64,000 nt of DNA from PALSA-278 sp963760285 (GCA_963760285.1 CAVXCI010000004.1:1-64000), one strand, 5' to 3'; shown: positions 8,217 through 18,806, counted from the first letter of the stretch. A program made the numbers and translations. Notes: generated by a model from the sequence alone, not told the origin.

Positions 8217-10223
8217 ATGATGCCGAAGTTTTTCGCTCGCCGACTCTTTCTCCAATTCTTCATTTCGGCAATTGTGCTTTTCGCTGTTTCGGCCATCGCC
8301 GTACACGTCCTGGCGCAAGCACCGGCGCCCGGCTCGCCGCAGGACGTCATCACCTATCATGGTGACAAAGGCCGCACCGGCTGGTTCTCCGCCGAGACGC
8401 AGCTCAATGCCGGCAACGTGAATGCGCAAACCTTCGGCCTGCTCCAGACCGTCGTGGTGGACGAGCGCGTGGACGCCGAGCCGCTGGTGGTGATGCATCA
8501 GATGATTCAGGGACAGGGCTACCACGACGTGGTTTACGTGGCCACGGAAAATAACAGCGTGTACGCCATTGACGCCGAAAGCGGCGCCATCCTCTGGCAG
8601 GTGAACTTCGGCACCGCGGTTCCTTATCAATATAAAAACTACGACGACAACGTCTACCCGGTGATGGGCATCCTCGGCACGCCGGTGATCAACCGCAACA
8701 ATAATGTGATGTACGTCGTCGCGGACACCTACAACGGCACTGTGGACGTCTTCACCCTGCACGCCATTTCGCTGAGCACCGGCGCGGACCTGCTCACTCC
8801 CGCGCCCATTCAGTTTTCCGAAAATATTCAAAGCGGGACATGGACCTTCAACCCCCAGTTTCAACTGCAGCGCCCCGGACTGCTCCTGGCCAATGGCAAC
8901 GTCTACGTCGCCTTCGGAAGTAACGGCGACATCGTTCCCGGTAGTTCGCGCGGCGTGATTCTCGGCTACAATGCCACCACGCTGAAGCAGATCAAAGGCC
9001 AGGTTACGGATCGGCTCTATCTTCAGGTCAATCCTTATTATCTTTCCTCCGTTTGGCAATCCGGCTACGGCGTGGCCGCGGACACGAATGGCGACGTCTA
9101 TTTCTCCACCGGAAACAGCGATCCCTACACGCCGAGCTATTTCCAGTCCTTTAATCGTCCCGACAGCGTTTTGCGCATCGCCGGCGATTTGTCCAAATTG
9201 AAATCCAGCTTTACGCCTTACGATTATTTCACGCTGGATGAAGGCGACGTGGACCTCGGCTCCGGCGGCACCATGGTTCTGCCCGACCAGCCGGGACAAT
9301 ATCCACACCTCGCCGTCGCGGGCGGAAAAGACGGCCGCGAATTTCTTCTGAACCGCGACAAGCTCGGCGGTTACACCAACGGCGGCCCCGACAACGTGCT
9401 GCAGTCCGTCAGCATGGGCGGCTGCTGGTGCGGCCCGGCATTTTTTGTTGGCTCGGACGGAATTCCGCGCGTGGTCACCGGCGGCGGCAATGGCGTCACC
9501 AACTGGCAACTGCAAACTTCGCCCGCCACGCAGCTCGTTTATGATTCCACCACCGGCTCTGGCCCGGCGGACGGCCTCCCCGACTACGGCGGAACGATTC
9601 CCGTGGTTTCCTCCAACGGCAACGCGGCTGGCTCCGGCGTGGTCTGGTTCGTGCAAAAGCCGGCGACGTCAAATGACAACGATCCCGGAACGCCGGTCAC
9701 TCTGTGGGCATTTTCCGCCGCTGATCTTTCGCAGGAGCTTTTCACTTCCCAGGCCGGAACGTGGCGCCACGCTGTGAACAGCAACGCCAATATCGTCCCC
9801 ACAGTTGCCAATGGCCGCGTTTACGTCGCCAGCAACAAGCAACTCCAGATTTTTGGCCTTCTGCAGGACCGGCGTGACGTTAAACTGCCCATCGTCGCTC
9901 CGCCTGTACCTTCCGCGCCTGCCGTTGTGGCCTGTGCGCCGTCCGAATCGCCGCGCGCCGCTGTTTCCGGCGGCGCCGAGGCGGAGCATCAGTTCCACGG
10001 CAACGTCTGCCGCGTTCATGGCGGAGAATTGCGCGTCAACCTTCGCGGCGGCCACAGCATTGCGGTCAATATCAGCCACGCGTTCGACAATCATCGCCGC
10101 ATGACGCTAGCGCCCGGCCGTCCCGTTACCGTTCGCGCTACGATTGATTCCCAGGGCGCCGCTCACGCGCTGCGCGTTTCGCCGTCGCATATCATTTCGC
10201 CTATCACTCCGCCGGACCGCTGA
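8217..10223 (+). CDS. PQQ-type beta-propeller secreted protein
   Basis: A 668-residue exported protein. Residues 1-35 form a long signal sequence ending around VHVLAQAPAPG. The body has quinoprotein/BamB-like blade sequence: VVYVATENNSVYAIDAESGAI, then NNVMYVVADTYNG, GNVYVAFGSNGD, NGDVYFSTGNSD, LAVAGGKDGREFLLNRD and VANGRVYVASNKQLQIFG. A GGCWCGPAFF segment near residue 400 carries two cysteines. After the propeller (about residue 555) comes a low-complexity linker and a C-terminal beta-rich domain of about 85 residues. PQQ-dependent dehydrogenase activity is not supported by any motif I can see; an extracytoplasmic scaffold or binding role is equally possible. The ATG at 8217 has only a weak upstream GAG; an ATG at 8220 is an alternative. 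Confidence 0.82.
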   Translation: MMPKFFARRLFLQFFISAIVLFAVSAIAVHVLAQAPAPGSPQDVITYHGDKGRTGWFSAETQLNAGNVNAQTFGLLQTVVVDERVDAEPLVVMHQMIQGQGYHDVVYVATENNSVYAIDAESGAILWQVNFGTAVPYQYKNYDDNVYPVMGILGTPVINRNNNVMYVVADTYNGTVDVFTLHAISLSTGADLLTPAPIQFSENIQSGTWTFNPQFQLQRPGLLLANGNVYVAFGSNGDIVPGSSRGVILGYNATTLKQIKGQVTDRLYLQVNPYYLSSVWQSGYGVAADTNGDVYFSTGNSDPYTPSYFQSFNRPDSVLRIAGDLSKLKSSFTPYDYFTLDEGDVDLGSGGTMVLPDQPGQYPHLAVAGGKDGREFLLNRDKLGGYTNGGPDNVLQSVSMGGCWCGPAFFVGSDGIPRVVTGGGNGVTNWQLQTSPATQLVYDSTTGSGPADGLPDYGGTIPVVSSNGNAAGSGVVWFVQKPATSNDNDPGTPVTLWAFSAADLSQELFTSQAGTWRHAVNSNANIVPTVANGRVYVASNKQLQIFGLLQDRRDVKLPIVAPPVPSAPAVVACAPSESPRAAVSGGAEAEHQFHGNVCRVHGGELRVNLRGGHSIAVNISHAFDNHRRMTLAPGRPVTVRATIDSQGAAHALRVSPSHIISPITPPDR

Positions 10224-10381
10224 ACCGCGCTTCTTGCGGAGACATAAATTGTCCGAACGGGCTGCTACCGTCGTTCCCGCAGCCGCGCTCAATTTTTATT
10301 TGATTGCTTGAAGGTGGGAATAAACTTCACCGTTAGCGGTTCGGCATTGGACCGGGATTCATCGCAACGCATGAATCTTGA

Positions 10382-10891
10382 CTATTTCACGTCTGCTTCC
10401 GCTGCGCTTGCAGCCGCATCGCTGGCACCCGCGCGTTCGGCGCGCAGTTCCGCAATCCAATCCTGCAAACGCTGCTCGATATCGTCGCAGACCAGCCGAT
10501 ACGTTTCCACGTCATCGCCATAAGGGTCGTGGACGTCCCAATCCATCACTTTTGCGGGAACATTCGCCGGGCTAACTTGTCCGCCGGACGCATCCTTCGG
10601 CGAATCGTTCGTGGAGAAGAGCGCCTGCCCGGGAATTCCCGTAAGGTTGACGATGAAATCCGCATCCGCCAGCGGCGCCTGGCTCATTCCTTTGGAGAAC
10701 AGTCCCTCGTGCGCCACGCCGCGTTCTTTCAGCACACGCCGCGTTGCATCCGGGACGCGGCCCAGCGGCGAAATTCCCGCGCTCGATGAATCCAGCAGGT
10801 CCGCGGCCAGATGTTTCGCTAGCGCCTCGGCAATCTGGCTGCGGCAGGCGTTGCCGACGCACACAAACACCACGCGTACACGCTCGGCCAT
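10382..10891 (-). CDS. Low-molecular-weight phosphotyrosine phosphatase / ArsC-like protein
   Basis: A 169-residue cytoplasmic protein of the LMW-PTP/thioredoxin-type arsenate reductase fold. The phosphate-binding loop CVGNACRS (Cys11, Arg17, the C-x5-R signature) follows the first strand RVVFV. The general-acid segment is WDVHDPYGDD, with the Asp-Pro of the family, and SAGISPLGR supplies the usual second-shell loop. The C-terminal 25 residues are alanine-rich and probably disordered. It starts only three bases after the pdxT stop, so it is the last gene of the minus-strand pdx operon. Phosphatase or arsenate reductase activity cannot be told apart by eye; the spacing of Cys residues expected for ArsC resolution is not obvious. 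Confidence 0.82.
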   Translation of the reverse strand: MAERVRVVFVCVGNACRSQIAEALAKHLAADLLDSSSAGISPLGRVPDATRRVLKERGVAHEGLFSKGMSQAPLADADFIVNLTGIPGQALFSTNDSPKDASGGQVSPANVPAKVMDWDVHDPYGDDVETYRLVCDDIEQRLQDWIAELRAERAGASDAAASAAEADVK

Positions 10892-10894
10892 TCC

Positions 10895-11467
10895 TCAGCC
10901 GCCGTTTCCGGCCAGCCGCAGAAAATATTCGTGTACCGTGGAATCGTCCGTCAGTTCCGGATGAAACGTGGCCGCCAGAATTCTTCCCTGCCGCACCAGG
11001 ACGGGATGTCCATCCAATTCCGCCAGCACTTCCACATCCGCGCCGGTGGATTCGATAATCGGCGCGCGTATGAACACCATTTCCAGCGGCGCATCTTTCA
11101 GCCGCGACTGCGCCGCGCGCACGCCGCTGGCCAGTTGCCTCCCGTATCCGTTGCGCAGCACGGTGATGTCCAGCAATCCCAGAGACGCCTGCGCCGGATT
11201 CTTTACTTCCCGCGCCAGCAGAATCGCTCCCGCGCACGTCCCAAAAATCGCGCCGCCATTCCGCGCGAATTTAATCAGCGGCTCGCGGAGGCCTTCTTCC
11301 TCCAGCAGCTTCATGTGCGTGGTGCTTTCGCCGCCGGGAAGAATCACGCCGTCCAAATCCGCAAAATCCCGCGCATCGCGGATGAAACCGGCTTCCGCGC
11401 CCAGCCGCTCCACGGCGCGCCCGTGCGCTTCAAAATCTCCTTGAATCGCCAGGATTCCGATGCGCAT
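10895..11467 (-). CDS. pdxT: Pyridoxal 5'-phosphate synthase glutaminase subunit PdxT
   Basis: Class I glutamine amidotransferase subunit that releases ammonia from glutamine for PdxS in the deoxyxylulose-independent vitamin B6 pathway. The 190 residues begin MRIGILAIQGDFEAH. Hallmarks are LPGGEST (oxyanion region), GTCAGAILLA with the nucleophile cysteine, and FHPELTDD with the catalytic His and Glu. The start at 11467 is chosen because the family begins at exactly this residue; the frame is open 18 codons further. It follows pdxS by 88 bases, consistent with one transcript. Confidence 0.95.
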   Translation of the reverse strand: MRIGILAIQGDFEAHGRAVERLGAEAGFIRDARDFADLDGVILPGGESTTHMKLLEEEGLREPLIKFARNGGAIFGTCAGAILLAREVKNPAQASLGLLDITVLRNGYGRQLASGVRAAQSRLKDAPLEMVFIRAPIIESTGADVEVLAELDGHPVLVRQGRILAATFHPELTDDSTVHEYFLRLAGNGG

Positions 11468-11555
11468 GGTTTTTAGTTCCTGCTGCCGCGCATCATTTGT
11501 TTGCACTGTGGCCGTGGTCATATTCAGTTAGGCTTTGACGAAGTGCGCCCGCCGC

Positions 11556-12446
<891 letters not shown>

Positions 12447-12507
12447 CGCCTTCTCCTGTTGCCCGGCCACGCCGGGTCTTCGCTCAATCTTCAAACCAAA
12501 TCCGGTG

Positions 12508-12963
12508 CTAACTCTTCGCCGCGCGCGCCGCGTTTTCCTCCGCCAACTTCTTCAGACGCGCCTCGTCCAATTCCACAAAACGCGCCTCGCCCCGCGCCAG
12601 CACCTCTCCCGCCGCGTTGCGAATTTCTCCGCTGTGCAGCAGATTCCGCCCCTTGCGTTCTTTCTGAACCGCTTCCACGATAATTTCTTCGCCGACTGGC
12701 ACCGGCTTGCGGTATTCAATCACCAGGTGCGCGGTCATGGCTTTCACGCCATGATGGAGTTTCCCCATGGCCTCGTCCAGAATCGCCGCCACGACTCCGC
12801 CATGCACCACGCCTTCCGCGCCCTGAAATTCCCGCGCCAGGCGGAAATGTCCGATGGCCCGCGGCACGGCGTCATCCACGTCGAAAATCAAACGCAACCC
12901 GTGCGCATTTCCGCCGCCACATCCAAAACAGTAATTCTCCGCGCGCAATTCCGTTTTTCTCAT
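12508..12963 (-). CDS. PaaI-family hotdog thioesterase
   Basis: A 151-residue hotdog-fold protein. It opens with a CFGCGGGNAHGLRL segment seen in many PaaI-like thioesterases, followed by the core motif VVHGGVVAAILDEAMG, in which the HGG and the acidic Asp/Glu form the thioester-hydrolysis site. The partner strand HLVIEYRKPVPVG fits the same fold. The substrate is unknown; acyl-CoA or acyl-carrier thioesters are typical. The gene begins 7 bases after the regulator stop, with GAGGGG as ribosome binding site, and precedes pdxS. Its presence inside a B6 operon is not explained by the known pathway. Confidence 0.85.
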   Translation of the reverse strand: MRKTELRAENYCFGCGGGNAHGLRLIFDVDDAVPRAIGHFRLAREFQGAEGVVHGGVVAAILDEAMGKLHHGVKAMTAHLVIEYRKPVPVGEEIIVEAVQKERKGRNLLHSGEIRNAAGEVLARGEARFVELDEARLKKLAEENAARAAKS

Positions 12964-12970
12964 TCGCCCC

Positions 12971-14524
12971 TCAGACCAGCGCCACGCGCGCCGCGTCCAT
13001 TCGCCGCGGATTGTGTTGCTGCCGCTTGCGCAGTTCCGCCTTCAACAGTTGCCCCAGCGTGTTCACGCCGCGACCGATTCGCTTTTCGTCAATTCCCGCA
13101 AATCCCAGCCGCAAAGTGTTGGGCTGCGGCGTTTGCAGATAAAAATGCCGTCCGGGGACAAACAGCACGCCGCGCTCGCGCACGTGAATCAGCAGTTCTC
13201 CGGCGTCCACTCCCGCCGGCAGCGTCACCCACACGGACATGCCGCCCTCCGGCCGCGTCCACGTGACGTCTTCCGGCATGTGCCGCGCCAGCGCCGTTTC
13301 CAGCGCATTCAACCGGCTGGAATACACTTTCTTCATACGCGCGATATGCCGCGCCAGAAACCCACGCTTCACAAATTCCGCCAGCGTGGCTTGCGCCAGC
13401 TGGTCCGTGTGCAGGTCAGTGATTTGTTTCACCAGCCGCAGGCGTTCCACGACATTTTTTGGACCAATCACCCAACCCACGCGCAATCCCGGAAACGCCA
13501 CCTTGGAAAAACTGTCTATCTGAATCACCACGCCGTTGCGGTCCATGGCCGCCAGCGACGGCAGGTTCGCTCCGCGCAGTCGCAACCGCGCGTAGATGTG
13601 GTCTTCCACCACGGGAATTTGATGCCGCGCCGCCAGATCCAGCAGACGCCGCCGCGATGGGACGGGCAGCGTGGTTCCCGTCGGATTTTGAAAATCGGGC
13701 GTCACCAGAATCATCTTCACGCGATTCTGCACCAGCACCGATTCCAGCCCGCTCACGTCCATCCCCAGCGGGCCGTTCCCCTCCGCGCCGGTTTCCACCG
13801 CCACGCCGAGGACGCGCACCCGCGCCGCGCTCAAAATCGCGATAGCTCCCGGATACGCCGGATTTTCCAGCGCCACGCAATCTCCCGGCCGCAAAAACGC
13901 CTTGCAAAGCAAATCCAGCGACTGCTGGCAGCCGTCGGTGATCAGCATCTGCTCCTGCTGAAAATTCATTCCTTCGCCGCGCAACAGATCCAGCAGCGCG
14001 GTTTTCAGCGGCTCATAGCCATCCGAGCTTCCCAGCTGCAGGATGCGCCGCCCGTCCGCGCGCAGCACGGCATTGCAGCAGCGCCGGAAATCCTCCATGG
14101 GGAAAAATACGTCCGAAGGGCGCGCGGTGACGAACGCAATGCTGTTCTCCGGCACTTCCGGCATCAGCCGCGCCAGACTGTCTCCGGCGCGCTCATCGGC
14201 AAAAAGCGCTTCCCAGCGCAGACCGCTGGCAATCATCGGACGCGGCGCCGTCGAAATCTGCCGCGTAGGAATATTTTCGCAGATGAACGTTCCCCTTCCC
14301 ACGTGGCCTTCGATCAGCCCTTCCGATTCCAGGTCGGCGTAGGCGTTGGCCACCGTGGTGCGGTGCACGCCCAGTTGCACCGCCAGTTCGCGGCTTGCGG
14401 GGATGCGGTCACCGGAACGCAGTTCGCCGGAATCCACCAGGGCGCGCAGTTGGTCCCGCAATTGGACGTACAGCGGAATGTGGCTTTCGGGTTGAAGTTG
14501 CAGCGGCAGCATTGGCTCCCTCAC
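12971..14524 (-). CDS. MocR/PdxR-type GntR-aminotransferase regulator
   Basis: A 517-residue transcription factor. Residues about 12-80 form a GntR winged helix (SGDRIPASRELAVQLGVHRT, then NAYADLESEGLIEGHVGRGT). A linker is followed by a fold-type I aminotransferase-like domain with LGSSDGYEPLKTALLDLL, ENPAYPGA, PDFQNPTG and SFSKVAFPGLRVGW, where the lysine would bind PLP. Proteins of this kind next to pdxS/pdxT in Gram-positives (PdxR) sense PLP and control B6 synthesis. Here it is co-directional and first in the operon instead of divergent. The start is GTG at 14524; an ATG at 14512 is an alternative. The identification as a PdxR functional equivalent rests on neighbourhood. Confidence 0.88.
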   Translation of the reverse strand: MREPMLPLQLQPESHIPLYVQLRDQLRALVDSGELRSGDRIPASRELAVQLGVHRTTVANAYADLESEGLIEGHVGRGTFICENIPTRQISTAPRPMIASGLRWEALFADERAGDSLARLMPEVPENSIAFVTARPSDVFFPMEDFRRCCNAVLRADGRRILQLGSSDGYEPLKTALLDLLRGEGMNFQQEQMLITDGCQQSLDLLCKAFLRPGDCVALENPAYPGAIAILSAARVRVLGVAVETGAEGNGPLGMDVSGLESVLVQNRVKMILVTPDFQNPTGTTLPVPSRRRLLDLAARHQIPVVEDHIYARLRLRGANLPSLAAMDRNGVVIQIDSFSKVAFPGLRVGWVIGPKNVVERLRLVKQITDLHTDQLAQATLAEFVKRGFLARHIARMKKVYSSRLNALETALARHMPEDVTWTRPEGGMSVWVTLPAGVDAGELLIHVRERGVLFVPGRHFYLQTPQPNTLRLGFAGIDEKRIGRGVNTLGQLLKAELRKRQQHNPRRMDAARVALV

Positions 14525-14626
14525 CTGCCAATTTACAACCTTATTTTACCTTGAAAAGAGCCAATTTGTCTCTGCGAATTTGGGGGACGCAAATGGATTG
14601 CCCGGGCCTCCAGGAAGGCGCCGCGA

Positions 14627-16537
14627 TCAGGGATTCAGGCCAATTTTCCGTTCGAGTCCCTGAAACCGCGGCTCGGAGCGCAGCGGGTCATAGCCGGGAT
14701 GAACCTTGAGATAGATCATGTTGATGTTGCCTTGCTGATAGCATTCTTCCAGCGTACTGAGCGCCTTTTCCTTGTTGCCCAGAAGAGCGTAATAGATCGC
14801 CATGTCAGGATTGCTCCGGCCTGTCTCCTTCTGCCAGACGGTGCGTTGTCTCACAAATTCGCGCATAAAGGCGTCGTATCCTCCCGTGCGGTAGGCGTTT
14901 TGCAACAAATCCGGCCAGTCGGGATGGCGCTGCATGTCCGCGGTGCCCAGCGACGCGCGAAAGCGAAGGTTGGTGATTTCTTCGTTCACTTCCTGCTGGT
15001 GGTTTCCGAGCTGGCGGTACAGATCCGCCAGATACCAGCGCACGGGAATAAAGTTCGCGTCCATCGCCAGAATTCGCCGGTAGATCTCCAGGGCCTTGCC
15101 GTACTGGCGGGCAAAGAAGTAGGACTGGCCCATATCTGAATAGATAATCAGGTTGACCGGATCGAGCTGCTGAGCGAGCTGCATCTCAGAGATTGCCTCG
15201 GCGTGACGTCCCTGCGGATCGAGATACAGATTGGCGTACCAGTGGTGTGCGGGCGCATAGTTCGGATTCAGGGCCAGCGCCCGCTCGAAACGCACTTCTG
15301 CGCCCGAAAAATCGTATCCGAAGAACACGTCAATCCCGCCAAGAGCGGTGTAGGCCTCGGGCGATGAATCGTCCAGCTGAATCGCTTTTTGAGCCGCGGC
15401 GCGTCCCTGGACAACAAGCTTCTCGCGCCCGGGATTGAGGATAGACTCTGCCTGAAACATATAGGTCTGCGCCAACCCTGCATACGCAGCGGCGAAGTTG
15501 GGATCCTTGCGCAGTGCCTGCAGGAAATATGCCTGGCTTTCGGGCAGGCCGGGGTCCATTCGTCTGTTCAAGCAGAACAGCCCGCGCAAGTAATCATCAT
15601 ACGCGGCGGGATTCGTGGCCTGGGCCCGGATTGGCGATGCAGGCTGCACGCGATTCAGATTCAACCGAATTTTGTCAGCGATGGCCTGGCCAATCTCCTG
15701 CTGCACGGCCAGTATGTCATCTACACGGCGCTGGTAATTCTGCGCCCAAAGATGCGTCTGGTCGCTGACCTGAATGAGCTGCGCGGAGACCCGCAGTGTG
15801 TCCCCTTCCCTGCGGATACTGCCTTCCAGCACGTATTGCACGCCGAGCTGGCGGCCTATCTCGCCGATGTCTTCGTGCGTGTCCTTGTATTTCATCGCCG
15901 ACGTGCGCGCGATCACTCCCAGCGCCTGCGGATTCAGCCGTCCCAGGTCGGTGATCATTTCTTCCGTGAGGCCGTCGGCAAAATATTCCTGCCCCGGATC
16001 GCCGCTGAGGTTCACAAACGGCAGCACCGCCAGCATGGCGCGGTCGGCGTGAGGGCGGACCTCGGGATGAGACATCCGGGTTGCGAGATAGCCTCCTGCC
16101 ACGAGCACCAGCGCCACGCTTGCCGCAGTCAGAACAAATCTCAACATCCGGCCCGGCGGCGCAGCGCTTCGTCTCTGCATTGATACTCTCGATGCGTCCG
16201 CCTGTTCTGCGGTGTCCGTGCCCGGCCTGAAACCACCTCGGGCAACACCAGGCAGAGATTCGTCACTCGCACCGCCAATCGCGCCCCCAGTCTCAGATTC
16301 GCCGGCAGCGTCGGGCAAGGTCTGCTCGCGCTGGCCACTTCTGAGCCATTCATCCAGCTCTCCGGTATATGCGAACACCCTGCCGCGCCGCTCCCCCGGG
16401 ACACGATGAACGGGCAGGCCGCGCTCCGCTTCCCATCGCTGCACTGAGCGCACTTCCAGCCCCAGGTAGTCCGCGATGGCCTTCCAGGAATCCAGTCTCG
16501 CGCCTGTGCCGTTTTCGTCCTGAATAGAGTTACCCAT
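14627..16537 (-). CDS. Helix-turn-helix / TolB-like / TPR membrane protein
   Basis: A 636-residue protein with three parts. Residues 15-70 form a helix-turn-helix of the excisionase/MerR-like type (LDSWKAIADYLGLEVRSVQR, WEAERGLPVHRV). A single membrane helix lies at about 131-153. The outer part starts with a TolB/FlgO-like domain (VLPFVNLSGDPGQEYFADGL, then VQYVLEGSIRREGDTLRVSA) and continues with at least five tetratricopeptide repeats to the C-terminus. This layout is frequent in Acidobacteriota and is thought to be a one-component membrane regulator or adenylate-cyclase-associated relative; no cyclase domain is present. The start at 16537 is chosen because it leads directly into the HTH; the frame remains open to 16648 without a binding site. 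Confidence 0.85.
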   Translation of the reverse strand: MGNSIQDENGTGARLDSWKAIADYLGLEVRSVQRWEAERGLPVHRVPGERRGRVFAYTGELDEWLRSGQREQTLPDAAGESETGGAIGGASDESLPGVARGGFRPGTDTAEQADASRVSMQRRSAAPPGRMLRFVLTAASVALVLVAGGYLATRMSHPEVRPHADRAMLAVLPFVNLSGDPGQEYFADGLTEEMITDLGRLNPQALGVIARTSAMKYKDTHEDIGEIGRQLGVQYVLEGSIRREGDTLRVSAQLIQVSDQTHLWAQNYQRRVDDILAVQQEIGQAIADKIRLNLNRVQPASPIRAQATNPAAYDDYLRGLFCLNRRMDPGLPESQAYFLQALRKDPNFAAAYAGLAQTYMFQAESILNPGREKLVVQGRAAAQKAIQLDDSSPEAYTALGGIDVFFGYDFSGAEVRFERALALNPNYAPAHHWYANLYLDPQGRHAEAISEMQLAQQLDPVNLIIYSDMGQSYFFARQYGKALEIYRRILAMDANFIPVRWYLADLYRQLGNHQQEVNEEITNLRFRASLGTADMQRHPDWPDLLQNAYRTGGYDAFMREFVRQRTVWQKETGRSNPDMAIYYALLGNKEKALSTLEECYQQGNINMIYLKVHPGYDPLRSEPRFQGLERKIGLNP

Positions 16538-16767
16538 TAAAGAGGTTCGTCCGCGGCGGCCAGGATGCTGCCAAGTCGGCTCATGTCGTCTTTTGTCGCT
16601 TCCTGTCGCTTGTGGTACGGCTTCCTGAATTATACCTTGCGGTGGCACTTCTCTTGAGGAGGATTTTGATCGAGATGCACGGCTTCATGCCAGGACGAAA
16701 ATTCTGTTTTGCCAGCAATCCAATCAGCCAGCAAGTGCGGAGAGAATATCAGCGCCTGAATGCCAGA

Positions 16768-17208
16768 CTACTTGGGGAAAAGACTGCGGAACTCCGCCGA
16801 GGCGAAGGTGCGTTCTGAGTCCCAATCGGGATGCACGATCTTCCTGCACAGGATGCCCGCGAGCAAGGAAGCATTAACAACAAATAAACCAGAATCTGAA
16901 AATCGATGGATCATCAGAGCAGCAATCGCAAGCGGCACCACCAATGAGAAGCCTGCGTAGAAGCAGCCGTTTCCAGACCAATTTCCCCTCCGGCCCAGGT
17001 GTGCAGCCATGTGGGCCCAGAGATAGGCGACCACGGCCATTGTTGCGAGATTCGCGCACACTTGGCCAAGGCGACCGGCAATATCAAATTCAGCGGTGGG
17101 CAATGGGAGAAGCCACACCAGTCCACAAAACGCGATGACGAAGCCGCCTAAGGCCAGCGCCTTTCGACCCACGCAAGCAATTTGCATCGCCATACCTATC
17201 CGCATCAT
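16768..17208 (-). CDS. Hypothetical four-helix membrane protein
   Basis: A roughly 146-residue protein of unknown family with four hydrophobic segments (KALALGGFVIAFCGLVWLLP, LATMAVVAYLWAHMAAHL, the stretch around YAGFSLVVPLAIAALMI, and FVVNASLLAGILC), followed by a charged tail. The frame extends to a TTG at 17238; I prefer the ATG at 17208, but none of the possible starts has a clear ribosome binding site. It might instead begin at 17193. No neighbouring gene suggests a function. Confidence 0.5.
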   Translation of the reverse strand: MMRIGMAMQIACVGRKALALGGFVIAFCGLVWLLPLPTAEFDIAGRLGQVCANLATMAVVAYLWAHMAAHLGRRGNWSGNGCFYAGFSLVVPLAIAALMIHRFSDSGLFVVNASLLAGILCRKIVHPDWDSERTFASAEFRSLFPK

Positions 17209-17312
17209 AGAAGAGAACGTGAACGGGCGGCAGTACAAAATATCTTTCGCCTCGTCACACCCGCGAATCCTACTCCGTAAGATACGGATTCCCTCGGGAC
17301 GATTCTATCGCT

Positions 17313-18806
17313 CTATGGGTTCACCGTCTGTGTAATTGTTCCGGAAACACCGGGATTGAAGTTGCTGTCGCCGGAATAATGCGCGGTAACCTTGAACTTC
17401 CCGGTCTTGTTGATCTTTACGCTGAAGGTGGCCTTTCCATTTGAAAGCGTCGCCGTTCCCATCTTTGATCCGCTTTCAAATGTGATCTTCCCCGTCGGAG
17501 TCGGCTGTCCGGCCACCACCGGCGTCACCGTCGCCGTAAACGTCACCGACTGCCCTTCCTTCGACGGATTCGGCTTGCTGCCACCCGAAATCTTTATGGC
17601 CGCTTCGTTCAGGAACACGCTCGCCGAGGCGCTTAAATCGTTGGCCGCCACGATATCGTCTGACCCCGCCACCTGCCCCCCCAGCGGGCTGGCCGCCACT
17701 CCAATCGGGAAACTTCCAGTATTGAACGGCTGCTGGGTCTGATAGGTGCCGTCCCCATTTCCCAGGAGCACGCTCATGTTGTTCCCGATCAGGTTGGCCA
17801 CCACCAGGTCCGGAATTCCGTCACCATTGAAATCGCCCACAGCCACGCCGTCCGGTCCCAGCCCTGCCGTGGCATCCATCGCTGTCTTGAACGTTCCATC
17901 TCCGTTGCCCAGCAGGACAGCCGCCACGCCGGTGTTGCCGCTGTTGTAAATTGCCGCCACCAGGTCAGGATTCCCGTCCTGATTCACGTCCGCCGTCACG
18001 ATTGCCGCCGGCCCGTTTCCAACCGGGTACTCCTTGTATGTTCCAAACGTTCCGTCGCCATTTCCCAGCAGGACACAGGCTGTCCCGTCGTAATAGCAGG
18101 TCACGGCCAAATCCTGTTTGCCGTCCTTATTAAAATCTCCGGTGCTCACGGCCCACGGCTCCGACGCCGTCGGGTAGGTCTTCATGGCGCCGAATGTTCC
18201 GTCGCCGTTGTTCAGAAATACGCCGACGTCGCTGGCGCCTTCATTGGAGACCGCCAGGTCGTCATAGCCATCGCCATCGAAATCCGCCGTGGCCACCCAG
18301 TGCGGAAAACTGCCCGCGGGGTAATCCTTGTGCGCCTGAAATGTGCCGTCGCCGTTGCCCAACAGGACGCTGACAGATGAACCCGTATCGTTGGCCACCG
18401 CAAGGTCCAGATTCCCGTCGTGGTTGAAATCCGCCGTAATCACCACCACGGGCCCATTGCCCGTGGCGTAATCCACCTTGGGCTGAAACGTTCCGTCTCC
18501 GTTCCCGAGGAAGATGCTGACCGTTCCCGCGTTTCCGCCGTTGTAGTTGTTCACCGCCATGTCCAGCTTGCCGTCCTTGTTAAAATCCCCCACGGCGACA
18601 AACTGCGGATTTGTGCCTGTGGTGTAGTCCGTGCGCTGGAAATTTAACGTGCTCACGTACCCCGCGCCCGATTCTGCGCGCGCCGTCCGCGCCGCGCGCA
18701 ATGGCGCTGGCAGGGGAGCCGTGCTCGCCAAATACGCAATCAGCAGTAGCAGCATGCCCACCACGCAGGCTGCAACTATGGATGCTATGGGAATCGGTTT
18801 TTTCAT
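17313..18806 (-). CDS. FG-GAP/VCBS repeat secreted protein with Ig-like C-terminus (shorter)
   Basis: A 497-residue exported protein. The N-terminus (MKKPIPIASIVAACVVGMLL) is an export signal, followed by about seven FG-GAP blades with paired DFNKDGKLDMAVNN and FLGNGDGTFQ phrases, enough for one seven-bladed propeller. The last about 95 residues are an Ig-like domain (GKITFESGSKMGTATLSNGK and HYSGDSNFNPG), ending in ITQTVNP, almost the same as VQTVNP at the end of the 921-residue relative at 3715-6480. GGGAGA precedes the ATG. It is probably secreted or surface-attached. The ligand is unknown. Confidence 0.92.
   Translation of the reverse strand: MKKPIPIASIVAACVVGMLLLLIAYLASTAPLPAPLRAARTARAESGAGYVSTLNFQRTDYTTGTNPQFVAVGDFNKDGKLDMAVNNYNGGNAGTVSIFLGNGDGTFQPKVDYATGNGPVVVITADFNHDGNLDLAVANDTGSSVSVLLGNGDGTFQAHKDYPAGSFPHWVATADFDGDGYDDLAVSNEGASDVGVFLNNGDGTFGAMKTYPTASEPWAVSTGDFNKDGKQDLAVTCYYDGTACVLLGNGDGTFGTYKEYPVGNGPAAIVTADVNQDGNPDLVAAIYNSGNTGVAAVLLGNGDGTFKTAMDATAGLGPDGVAVGDFNGDGIPDLVVANLIGNNMSVLLGNGDGTYQTQQPFNTGSFPIGVAASPLGGQVAGSDDIVAANDLSASASVFLNEAAIKISGGSKPNPSKEGQSVTFTATVTPVVAGQPTPTGKITFESGSKMGTATLSNGKATFSVKINKTGKFKVTAHYSGDSNFNPGVSGTITQTVNP

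Noticed and set aside
7752..9656. Minus-strand open frame of about 634 codons opposite the propeller and PQQ genes
   Set aside because: It spans two unrelated plus-strand genes and their intergenic region; composition and lack of motifs mark it as a shadow.
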